A stretch of DNA of 64,000 bases from Planctomycetota bacterium. GTDB lineage: Bacteria; Planctomycetota; Planctomycetia; Planctomycetales; Planctomycetaceae. Positions within the stretch are counted from its first letter, which is position 1. Every line of letters begins with the position of its first letter. The position numbers and the translations under genes are program-made. The stretch spans positions 62,001 to 126,000 of the forward strand of contig JAHZKX010000023.1 of the NCBI GenBank assembly GCA_022600195.1, given 5' to 3'. Below the pieces are notes generated by a model. The model saw only the letters and a program-made list of their open reading frames with translations, did not search any database and was not told where the DNA came from. This document shows, one piece after another, positions 25,944 to 34,124 of the stretch.

Positions 25944-27503
25944 ATGCTTAAATTTATTAAATTTGCTGGTTATTTACTGCTGTTCGGAACCATCCTCCGA
26001 TCTCAGAGTGGCTTCGCAGAAGACACCACAATCAGCTCTGCCCAAATCGAAAAACTTCTTGAGCGATTAGAAGCAGCCGAGAGTCGTATTCAGGAGCTGG
26101 AGCAAACAAAGCAGTTACCAGCCGCACCACCCAAACTAAAAAAAGCGGGCAGTGGCGTGAATGACTCGGAAGAATTGCTGATCAGTAATTTTCGGAATAC
26201 TGCGGGAGATCCAGTATTTGAAAGCCGCCTCTCCAGCCTGGAAGAGGACTGGAAAAAATTCAGTGATTCTGAACAGGCGAAAAAAGCGAAAGAGGCCTCC
26301 AAGTTAACGACCATGAAAATAACCGGTCGTGTTCATCTGGATGGCTGGAATTTCACAAACAGTACTCCCGGTATCGCAGCATTCAATAACCCGGCAGCCC
26401 CGATGGATCCGGAAAATAACCTCGAGTTCCGTCGCTTACGTATGGGGTTTGCAGGCGACATCAAAGATAACATGCTTTACAAACTGGAATTTGATTTCGA
26501 TGATGCGAACGATCCTACGATCAAGGATGCCTATATCGGCTTTAAGGAACTTCCCTTCTTTCAAACACTCTTGATTGGTAATCAAAAACGTCCCTTGGGT
26601 ATGGATCACCTAAACAGTAGCCGTTATAACACCTTTCTCGAGCGACCATTGGTCATTGAAGCCTTCAACCAGGATGCACGCCGACTGGGGATTGCTTCTT
26701 ACGCGGTCTCTGAAGATGAAACCTGGAACTGGCGCTATGGTATTTACGAACTCGAAAATATTGCCAATGATTCTGGCTACTCTGGCGACGCAGGACAATA
26801 TAGTGTCAACGGACGTCTGGCAGGGACTCCCTGGTACGATGAAACCTCTGGCGGACGGGGTTACCTGCACCTGGGGATAGCCGACATGTGGGCCAAGCCG
26901 GATGGTGATGTCACCGCGACTGCCACGAACAGGAATGATGCCCGCTTCCGTACACGTCCCGAAGCGCGTTCTGGCAGTATCCGTTGGCTGGACACCGGTG
27001 CTATTGCCGGAGCAGACTGGTTTAACACACTTGGTTTTGAAGCCATGTTGAACGTAGGGTCATTCTCCGTCGTCAGTGAATATCAAGTTACCAAAGTCGG
27101 CCGTGGTGGCGATGGACCTGATCTGACTTTTGATGGTGCCTATGTGCAAGCGGGATACTTTCTGACAGGCGAGTACCAGCCTATTAACCGAAGAACAGGC
27201 ACCATTGCACGAGTGAAGCCCCTGGAAAACTTCTTCTGGGTGAATACCTGTGATGATGATACCGCCAGTGGTTGGGGAGCCTGGCAGGTTGCCGCCCGCT
27301 ATTCTTACCTCAATTTGACGGATGGAGATATCCGTGGTGGTGATGAACGAAACTGGACTTTGGGTTTGGTCTGGTGGTGGAATTCCCATGCACGTATGCA
27401 ATTTAATTATGTGCATGCCGAAATTGACGACCGTGGTCCCATCGATGGTTACTCTGGCGGTAAATCGGACATCTTTGGTGTCAGATTCTCGACCGACTTC
27501 TAA
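25944..27503 (+). CDS. OprP/OprO-like outer-membrane porin
   Basis: 519 residues. A signal peptide (KFAGYLLLFGTILRSQSGFA) is followed by a coiled coil (QIEKLLERLEAAESRIQELEQ, about 32-55) that can form the trimer stalk, and a beta-barrel of OprP/OprO type (KLEFDFDDANDPTIKDAYIGFKELP, QKRPLGMDHLNSSRYNTFLERP) ending in FGVRFSTDF with the usual terminal Phe. Porins of this family take up phosphate or similar anions; here a position beside zinc genes may mean a different cargo. AGGGA is at -5 to the start. Confidence 0.9.
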   Translation: MLKFIKFAGYLLLFGTILRSQSGFAEDTTISSAQIEKLLERLEAAESRIQELEQTKQLPAAPPKLKKAGSGVNDSEELLISNFRNTAGDPVFESRLSSLEEDWKKFSDSEQAKKAKEASKLTTMKITGRVHLDGWNFTNSTPGIAAFNNPAAPMDPENNLEFRRLRMGFAGDIKDNMLYKLEFDFDDANDPTIKDAYIGFKELPFFQTLLIGNQKRPLGMDHLNSSRYNTFLERPLVIEAFNQDARRLGIASYAVSEDETWNWRYGIYELENIANDSGYSGDAGQYSVNGRLAGTPWYDETSGGRGYLHLGIADMWAKPDGDVTATATNRNDARFRTRPEARSGSIRWLDTGAIAGADWFNTLGFEAMLNVGSFSVVSEYQVTKVGRGGDGPDLTFDGAYVQAGYFLTGEYQPINRRTGTIARVKPLENFFWVNTCDDDTASGWGAWQVAARYSYLNLTDGDIRGGDERNWTLGLVWWWNSHARMQFNYVHAEIDDRGPIDGYSGGKSDIFGVRFSTDF

Positions 27504-27569
27504 TAGAAAACCGACATCGGATGCACGTCGTTGATTTTATTCAAATAAAAAAAATTCTCAGGAAATGAT

Positions 27570-28025
27570 ATGATGAAATATTTTGGAATCGTTTTGCTGG
27601 CGATCACAGCCACAGGCATCGGAGTGCAACAGAACTTTGCAAACTCCCAAGCGCCCTGTTGTAACAAAACCAAGGCAGCCTGTGGAACCTCCTGTTGTGA
27701 ATCACAGGGATGCAAAACCTGTCGGCTGCATGTGGAAACTTTAAAAGTCAAAAAACATTGCTTCAATGTCGAGTGCAAGGAGATCTGTATCCCTCCCGTG
27801 CGTTTTCCGTGGCAGAAGTGCTGCGAGTTAAAATGCGGTAAAATTAAAACAGTTCGCGTCCTGAAAAAGCAGGAATACACGTGCGAAAAATGTGGTTATA
27901 AATGGACTGTCGAATGTCAATGTGGTTCTTGCACTTCAGGCAAATGTGAAAATGCTGTTCAAAAGTCAGTTCCAGCTACTGCCAAACAGCCACCGCGGGT
28001 GCCCGCGTTCTCTATCAGAAAGTAA
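27570..28025 (+). CDS. Very cysteine-rich secreted protein, function unknown
   Basis: 151 residues with a signal peptide (YFGIVLLAITATGIGVQQNFA). The mature part has about 19 cysteines, as CC, CxxC (TCEKCGYKW, ECQCG) and CxxxCC groups, in about 115 residues. The region CNKTKAACGTSCCES and the zinc-ribbon-like CEKCGYKWTVECQC suggest metal binding or many disulfides. AGGA lies 6 bases before the first of two adjacent ATG codons. It lies 66 bases after the porin gene on the same strand, so it could be a cotranscribed periplasmic metal protein. No family is recognised. Confidence 0.8.
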   Translation: MMKYFGIVLLAITATGIGVQQNFANSQAPCCNKTKAACGTSCCESQGCKTCRLHVETLKVKKHCFNVECKEICIPPVRFPWQKCCELKCGKIKTVRVLKKQEYTCEKCGYKWTVECQCGSCTSGKCENAVQKSVPATAKQPPRVPAFSIRK

Positions 28026-28309
28026 AAATCTGGAACCCTTGTCTGATTCTGATGACAAGATCAGTTGAGGTTTATTAGTAATTCGATAATCAGAAGTGTC
28101 TCCTCAACATTACATTGCGGAGGCATTTTTGGTGAATGAGCACACGATACAGCAACAGAGCCAAGAAATTTGCCTCAGACTTGTATTCACACTTTCAATA
28201 ATAAAATGATCTGACATAATAAATGGTCTCTCAGAAGTATCTCAATTTGGGATGCTGTCCCAGTGAACTGATTATTTCTCCTCTCATTTCTGATTGATTG
28301 TGTGGCATC

Positions 28310-29776
28310 ATGATATGTATCTCAGTGACTCCCGAATCCCGTAATTTTGCTAAGGTGGACATTCTCAACGCAGCAGCACAATCCGATATGGTTGAACTCT
28401 GCCTGGATCGCCTGATTAAGACTCCTGATATCGGAGATTTGATTTCCGGTTTTGATGTACCTATTCTCGTCTCCTGTCGTCGACCTGAAGAGGGAGGCCA
28501 GTTTAAAGGGACCGAAACCGAACGCATCAATCTGTTACGCCAGGCGATTATCGCAGAACCGGCCTATATCGAACTCGATCTGGAAACTGCGAAGCAGGTT
28601 CCGCGATTCGGAAAAACAAAACGGGTCATCAGCTATACAAGTTTGAAAAGACCCCTGAACGAAGTGGATGATATCTTCGATGAAATGGCAGACGCCAAGG
28701 CAGATATCATTAAATTCACCTGGCCAACTCCCACATTGCAAACAGCCTGGCCTTTGCTGGCTGCCATCAGTCAGAAACGGGAGATCCCGGTAGTGGGCCT
28801 GGGACTGGGACCGGCTGGCATCACGTTTTCCCTGCTGGGAGTGAAGTATGGTTCGCCCTGGACCTATGCCGCGCTCGAAAAAGGAATGGAAGCTTTTGAT
28901 GGTCAACCGACGGTATCCGAGTTGGACGAGGTATTCGGTTTTCAGAAAATTTCTTCGAAAACGAAATTTATTGGTGTCGCCGGATTGGGAGTGGCTGAAC
29001 GACGTACCATCGAGGTTTTCAATAAAGCCTCAGAGAAGTTAGGCCTGGATTACATCTGTCTGCCATTGGTAATCAATGACTTCAAACAGATTCATAAAAT
29101 GCTGGGGATTTTAAAAATCCGTTCGCTGGTAGTGAGCCCGCGTATGGGGGAATTTATTTTACCGCTGGCAGAACATCTGGAAGAGTCTTCTGAAAAGACC
29201 GGTTATGGCGATCTGCAGTTAAATCAACCCGATGGCTGGCATGCATACGACACGGTCAGACGAAGTGCCGTCAAGAGTCTGGAAGCAAGCTTCGAAAAGA
29301 AAACACCGGGTGCGAAGAATGTGTTCCAACGCAAAAATATTCTTGTTGTGGGGAAAAGTGGTTTGACGAAAGCCATTGTTTACAGTCTCTCACAACAGGG
29401 AGGCGTTGTAAGTGTGACCTCTGATAATGACAAGGCCGCACAGGGAATTGCCCGTACATTTGATGTGCGTTATGTTCCGTTTGCCAACTTGTATGATACT
29501 CTGACTGATATCGTGGTGCAGACGGATCCGGAATTAGTACTGGGGAGTGGTAAGACGCAGTTGAACGCCGCGTATCTTCGCGAGAGTATGACTGTGATGG
29601 ATGTCAGCCAGCTTCCCGAAGAGACCGAGCTCATGCGGGAAGCAGAAAGCAGGGGCTGTGAAGTGGTTTGCGTCGACGAAATTTACCGCAAACAACTCAA
29701 TCAGATTTTCAAAGCGATTACGGGAGTGGAAATTCCAGGAGAGGTCTTTGAAAGTCGCAGCGATTACACACGGTAA
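28310..29776 (+). CDS. AroD-AroE fusion with altered active-site residues
   Basis: 488 residues from ATG 28310. The N-terminal ~220 residues look like type I 3-dehydroquinate dehydratase (VELCLDRL, LVSCRRPEEGG, ADIIKFTW with the Schiff-base Lys, GLGPAGITFSLLGVKYGSPWTYAAL). The usual catalytic His in the 'ISYH' segment is Thr (VISYTSL). The C-terminal part looks like shikimate dehydrogenase with a nucleotide-binding domain (NILVVGKSGLTKAIVYSLSQQGG), but the shikimate-binding SxS and the NVT-P-K lysine region read differently (GLGVAERRTIEV, VVSPRMGEF). Both halves may have reduced or changed activity. In the shikimate pathway the two steps are consecutive. Confidence 0.8.
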   Translation: MICISVTPESRNFAKVDILNAAAQSDMVELCLDRLIKTPDIGDLISGFDVPILVSCRRPEEGGQFKGTETERINLLRQAIIAEPAYIELDLETAKQVPRFGKTKRVISYTSLKRPLNEVDDIFDEMADAKADIIKFTWPTPTLQTAWPLLAAISQKREIPVVGLGLGPAGITFSLLGVKYGSPWTYAALEKGMEAFDGQPTVSELDEVFGFQKISSKTKFIGVAGLGVAERRTIEVFNKASEKLGLDYICLPLVINDFKQIHKMLGILKIRSLVVSPRMGEFILPLAEHLEESSEKTGYGDLQLNQPDGWHAYDTVRRSAVKSLEASFEKKTPGAKNVFQRKNILVVGKSGLTKAIVYSLSQQGGVVSVTSDNDKAAQGIARTFDVRYVPFANLYDTLTDIVVQTDPELVLGSGKTQLNAAYLRESMTVMDVSQLPEETELMREAESRGCEVVCVDEIYRKQLNQIFKAITGVEIPGEVFESRSDYTR

Positions 29777-29841
29777 CGAGTGTAACGAGAAAAGAAATCA
29801 TAAGCACCAGCATCCCCTTGGCTTCATCACACCACGGGTGG

Positions 29842-29860
29842 GCCCGAATGCAATTCGGGC
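29842..29860. repeat. REP-like palindrome
   Basis: GCCCGAAT-GCA-ATTCGGGC is a perfect 8-bp stem with a 3-base loop, set in a GC-rich context (preceded by CCACGGGTGG, followed by GGTGCGCAGCGAGCAGG). It lies between aroDE and the DUF1643 gene. Dispersed intergenic palindromes of this type are common REP elements; only one copy was found in this window. Confidence 0.5.
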
Positions 29861-29892
29861 GGTGCGCAGCGAGCAGGAATCAGCCAGATTAA

Positions 29893-30408
29893 ATGTTAAG
29901 AAAAATCAACATCAACAAAGACACGGCTCTCTTTTCAAAGTGTGAAAAATACCGCTATATTCTCACGCGGAATTTTCTCAATTCAAAACGTCCCCATTCA
30001 AAACCGGGCGTTTGCAACTTTATCATGCTGAACCCATCAACGGCGGATGCAGAGAAGAACGACCCCACTGTGGCGCGCTGTTGTAAGTACGCTCAGAGGT
30101 GGGGTTACGGGGCACTCATCGTGACGAACATTTTTGGTTACCGAGCGACTGACCCCAAGGAGATGAAGGCACAGGAGGATCCCGTCGGTAAACAGAATAT
30201 GAAGTACATTTATAAAGCAGCCTCGGAATCCGACTTCATCGTCTGTGCCTGGGGGACACATGGAGGCTATCAGAATCAAGGCCGTGAAGTCGTGGAGATG
30301 CTGGAAGAAATGCAGGGTAGAATGCACTGTTTAGAAATCACCAAGCACGGACACCCCAAGCACCCTCTCTACTGCCGAGGCGATTTAAAACCGGCAACAT
30401 TTCAATGA
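29893..30408 (+). CDS. DUF1643 family protein
   Basis: 171 residues. The family signature is clear: GVCNFIMLNPSTADAEKNDPTVARCCKYAQRWGYGALIVTNIFGYRATDPKEM (about 36-88), followed by FIVCAWGTHG and CLEITKHGHPKHPLY near the end. The biochemical role of DUF1643 is unknown; genes of this family often lie on mobile or accessory DNA. The start lacks a clear ribosome site, and the gene sits just after a REP-like palindrome. Confidence 0.88.
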   Translation: MLRKININKDTALFSKCEKYRYILTRNFLNSKRPHSKPGVCNFIMLNPSTADAEKNDPTVARCCKYAQRWGYGALIVTNIFGYRATDPKEMKAQEDPVGKQNMKYIYKAASESDFIVCAWGTHGGYQNQGREVVEMLEEMQGRMHCLEITKHGHPKHPLYCRGDLKPATFQ

Positions 30409-30480
30409 CCGGGTAACGCGAATTGCCCGGTCATTTAAACAAAGAGTCATTTCAATGAGTCCTGGTCTATTTAGATCGGG

Positions 30481-32682
30481 TCAGGAGTCTTCCTGCTTTG
30501 CCGTCGATTGCGTTTGCAGTAATCGCAGGCCGTTGAAAATCACCAGCAGCGAAGCACCCATGTCAGCGGCAATCGCCGCCCATAAGGAAGCATGATTTAG
30601 AACCATCAGCACTACAAACAACACCTTGATACTGAGTGCAAAGATAATGTTCTGCCGGATGATTTTCAGCGTGCGATGCGAGTGCCCAATCAGCCAAGGG
30701 ATTTTGGTCAGATCATCAGTCATCAAGGCGATGTCCGCCGATTCGATGGCAACATCACTGCCGGCAGCGCCCATCGCTATTCCCAGGCTGGAACGGCTCA
30801 TGGCGGGCGCATCATTGACTCCATCACCGACCATGGCCACATGCTGAAATTCATTGACCAGCGATTCGATCGCGGTGACTTTATCTTCCGGCAGTAATTC
30901 GGAAAAGACTTTATCGATGCCCACTTCATCTGCGACCGCCTGCGCCGTGCCACTATTATCGCCGGTTAACATGGCAACGCGTTCAATGCCGCTCTGATGC
31001 AACTGGTTGATTACATCTGCCGAGGTCTCGCGAACACGATCTGCCAACGCGATAAATCCGCAGACATGCGATTCGTTTCCGATCACGACCACAGATTGCC
31101 CGGCGTTCGAAAGTTCCTCCAGCTGCTGATGCACCTCGGCAGTTTCTTCATTTCGCTCTTCCAGATAGCGATGAGAACCCAACCAGAACTCGCGGCCACT
31201 AATCAGAGCGGTTGCGCCTTTGCCCTGAATGATCTGGTAAGAGTCTGCTGGTTGATACTCAATGTTTCTTTCTGCAGCCGCATCGAGGATCGCCAGCGCC
31301 AAGGGGTGATTGCTATGCGCTTCCAGTGCCGCTGCGCGTTCCAGCAATTCTGTTTCGGTGTGACCATTCAGCGGAACGCATTTTGTCACAACTGGTTTTC
31401 CGCGGGTCAGGGTTCCCGTTTTGTCCAAAGCCAGCGCTCTCAGTCTGGCTGGAATTTCGACAAACACGCCCCCTTTGATCAACACGCCATTTCGGGCTGC
31501 CGCCGTCAGAGAAGCAACAATGCTCACAGGCGTGGAAATCACCAGCGCACAAGGGCAGGCAATCACCAGCAGAACCAGCGCGCGATAAAGTGAATCGTGC
31601 CAGGTGATCTGTAAGAGAGTCGGGAGCGAAATCAGAATCAGCAAGGCGATGGCCATCACAATCGGCGTATAGATTTTCGCGAATTTCTCGACCCAGAGTT
31701 CAGAGGGCGCCCGACGCGTCTGTGCTTCTCCTACCATGCGAATGATTTGTGCGAGGATCGTATTTTCCGCCAGTTTGGTACACTTCGCTTCCAGCAGACC
31801 ATCACCGTTAATCGTGCCTGCGAAAATTTCATCATCTGCCTCTTTCGCAACCGGCATCGATTCCCCCGTAATCGGCGCCTGATTGACTTCACTCTCTCCG
31901 GTGATCACGCGACCGTCCAGCGGAATTTTTTCGCCGGGTCGAATCAGAAAGAGAGTCCCGATCTCTACCGACTCCGGGGCGACCGTTGTTTCATTTCCCT
32001 CAGCATCCCGAATGCGGGCAATCGGAGACGACAGGTCCATCAGCGCAGCGACAGCTTTACGCGCGCGTCCCACACTCCACGCTTCCAGTAACTGTGAGAA
32101 GGCAAACAGAAACGCGACAGCCGCCGCTTCGAACCACTCATCAATAAAGAGCGCCCCGATCACAGCGATGCACATCAACAGATTCATGTCCGGGCGCAAT
32201 CGCTTCAATGCAAACCAGGCTTTGGGAAGTACAAACCAGATCCCCGTCAGGATGGCTCCCAGATATTGCAATCGGACAGGAAAAGGCATAACGCCGTCGA
32301 TCGCTTCTTCCGCACCCAGCGCGGCACTGATGCTGCCCGTTAAAAAAACATGTGTCAAAAAAGCAGAACACAGCATGAGGCCACTCAAACTGGTCAGCAG
32401 GGTTCTGCCTTGTCGAGACCAGAATGTCGCGGGCGTCGAATCTTTTTTTTCTGCATCCCAGAGTTCGGCGCGCATGCCCGTCTGATTGATGGCCTGAATG
32501 ATCACTGTTGAAGTCACATCCATTGATAACGGTTTTACAGTCATTCTTCGATTCAGGATGTCAAAAAACAGACGTTCTTCGCCACCAACCAAAGAAGAGA
32601 GCTCACGTTTCAGAATGGAGACTTCTTCGACACAATCCATATCCTGTATTTTGAAGATGAGTTCAGTTGATGTTTGTTCCAT
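30481..32682 (-). CDS. Heavy-metal P1B-type ATPase (Zn/Cd export type)
   Basis: 733 residues from ATG 32682 (an upstream TTG at 32691 is less likely). An N-terminal HMA-like domain has MDCVEEV, with a single Cys in place of CxxC. Membrane helices with CPC (IACPCALVISTPVS), phosphorylation site DKTGTLTRGKP, HSNHPLALAI (the HP locus) and MVGDGVNDAPAM follow. These features place it with ZntA/CadA/HMA2-type pumps that push Zn2+, Cd2+ or Pb2+ out of the cytoplasm. It is separate from the ZIP cluster by 5 kb but serves the same homeostasis. Confidence 0.93.
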   Translation of the reverse strand: MEQTSTELIFKIQDMDCVEEVSILKRELSSLVGGEERLFFDILNRRMTVKPLSMDVTSTVIIQAINQTGMRAELWDAEKKDSTPATFWSRQGRTLLTSLSGLMLCSAFLTHVFLTGSISAALGAEEAIDGVMPFPVRLQYLGAILTGIWFVLPKAWFALKRLRPDMNLLMCIAVIGALFIDEWFEAAAVAFLFAFSQLLEAWSVGRARKAVAALMDLSSPIARIRDAEGNETTVAPESVEIGTLFLIRPGEKIPLDGRVITGESEVNQAPITGESMPVAKEADDEIFAGTINGDGLLEAKCTKLAENTILAQIIRMVGEAQTRRAPSELWVEKFAKIYTPIVMAIALLILISLPTLLQITWHDSLYRALVLLVIACPCALVISTPVSIVASLTAAARNGVLIKGGVFVEIPARLRALALDKTGTLTRGKPVVTKCVPLNGHTETELLERAAALEAHSNHPLALAILDAAAERNIEYQPADSYQIIQGKGATALISGREFWLGSHRYLEERNEETAEVHQQLEELSNAGQSVVVIGNESHVCGFIALADRVRETSADVINQLHQSGIERVAMLTGDNSGTAQAVADEVGIDKVFSELLPEDKVTAIESLVNEFQHVAMVGDGVNDAPAMSRSSLGIAMGAAGSDVAIESADIALMTDDLTKIPWLIGHSHRTLKIIRQNIIFALSIKVLFVVLMVLNHASLWAAIAADMGASLLVIFNGLRLLQTQSTAKQEDS

Positions 32683-32916
32683 GAAATTCAATATTCAGAA
32701 TAGTAAATGAGTAGTACATGTACGCGTTCTAAAGTGTCCGAATGACAAAATGATAGCAACTTGTTAGAAGAAAGAATAACATCGGTTTTTTTCTTCGCAA
32801 AAAATCTGTAAAAGACTTAAGATCGGTTGTGGTCACATTGAAGGTATTATCATGGTTGACTCTTAATCAGCCCCTGAAAAGTAAGACTACCACTTATATA
32901 CGATCAAAGGATAAAT

Positions 32917-34014
32917 ATGAGTAAAGACTATTTCGCTGCCAGACAAAAGAAATTAATCTCACTTCTGAAACGGTCAGGAGCAGAAGCTCTGCTGGTCACC
33001 AGTGAGACGAATGTCACCTATCTTACCGGCTTCTATGGCGATTCCAGCTATTTATTAATCGGCAAGGATCAAACCGTTTTGACCAGTGATACTCGCTATA
33101 CGATTCAAATCGAAGAGCAGTGTCCTGGTCTGGATGTTTACATTCGCAAATCAACCGAGTCGATGACAGCCGCTCTGGAAAAGGTATTGAAAAAAACAGA
33201 TCTTGGATCGGTGGGCTTTGAAAGTCATATTATAACCTGCGAGCTGTTGGAATCATTACATGGCCTCACACCTGCTCTTCAGTGGAACCCCCTTTCCAAT
33301 CTGGTAGAAGATTTACGGATGGTAAAAGATGCTTCCGAAATCGAGGAAACCCGTAAAGCAGTTCAACAGGCACAAAAAGGCTATGGTGTGTTACGTGCCC
33401 TATTGACTGAAGAAATGACGGAGTTACAGGCAGCCCACGAATTAGAACACGCGATGCGCCGGTTTGGTGCCCGGCAGGCAGCCTTTGATCCCATCGTCGC
33501 GGCAGGTGAACGAGCTGCCCTGCCGCACGCGATGCCTTCTGAGAAACGAATTGGAGAATCTCCCTTCTTACTGGTTGACTGGGGTGCAATGACACAAAAA
33601 GGCTATCGAAGTGATTTGACGCGCATGATCGTCCATGGGCGACCGACAAGCAAGCTGGAAAAAATTTACAACACAGTGTTGAAAGCACAGTGTGCTGCCA
33701 TCGAGGCCATTCGACCGGGAGCCACTTGTAAAAAAGTAGATCAGGTCGCTCGAAAAGTCATCGACCAGGCCGGCTTTGGTAAATATTTTACGCATGGTTT
33801 AGGGCATGGGATCGGCCTCGATATTCACGAAGGTCCCCGGTTGGGAGGCAATTCCACCACGGAACTAAAACCAGGCATGATTATCACAGTCGAACCAGGC
33901 ATCTATCTTTCGGATTGGGGCGGCGTCAGAATAGAAGATGATATACTCGTGACCCGAGACGGCCACGAAGTTCTCACAAGCGTACCCAAAGAGTTTGAGT
34001 CTGCGATGTTGTAA
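32917..34014 (+). CDS. M24 metallopeptidase, Xaa-Pro aminopeptidase/dipeptidase type
   Basis: 365 residues. The N-terminal creatinase-like domain (about 1-135) is followed by the pita-bread catalytic domain. Metal ligands are visible in LLVDWGAMTQKGYRSDLTRM (two Asp), GLGHGIGLDIHEGP (His), ITVEPGIYL (Glu) and GVRIEDDILV (Glu). It cleaves the bond before or after proline in short peptides, in the cytoplasm. AGGA lies 5 bases before the ATG. It stands alone, divergent from the P-ATPase. Confidence 0.93.
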   Translation: MSKDYFAARQKKLISLLKRSGAEALLVTSETNVTYLTGFYGDSSYLLIGKDQTVLTSDTRYTIQIEEQCPGLDVYIRKSTESMTAALEKVLKKTDLGSVGFESHIITCELLESLHGLTPALQWNPLSNLVEDLRMVKDASEIEETRKAVQQAQKGYGVLRALLTEEMTELQAAHELEHAMRRFGARQAAFDPIVAAGERAALPHAMPSEKRIGESPFLLVDWGAMTQKGYRSDLTRMIVHGRPTSKLEKIYNTVLKAQCAAIEAIRPGATCKKVDQVARKVIDQAGFGKYFTHGLGHGIGLDIHEGPRLGGNSTTELKPGMIITVEPGIYLSDWGGVRIEDDILVTRDGHEVLTSVPKEFESAML

Positions 34015-34124
34015 ATTTTTGACAACAGAAGAGAAATGACACGTTACAAATGTAGCAGAATTTATAATTACAGATCAGATTTGAATTCTTGATTCAAAAT
34101 GCCGTTGTCGGGAAAGTTGGGAAA

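Noticed and set aside
25816-26070. 84-codon plus-strand frame overlapping the porin start
   Set aside because: It is in another frame of the porin signal region, without a ribosome site.
28038-28059. Hairpin CTTGTC...GACAAG after the Cys-rich gene as terminator
   Set aside because: 6-bp stem with 10-base loop and no T-run; not convincing.
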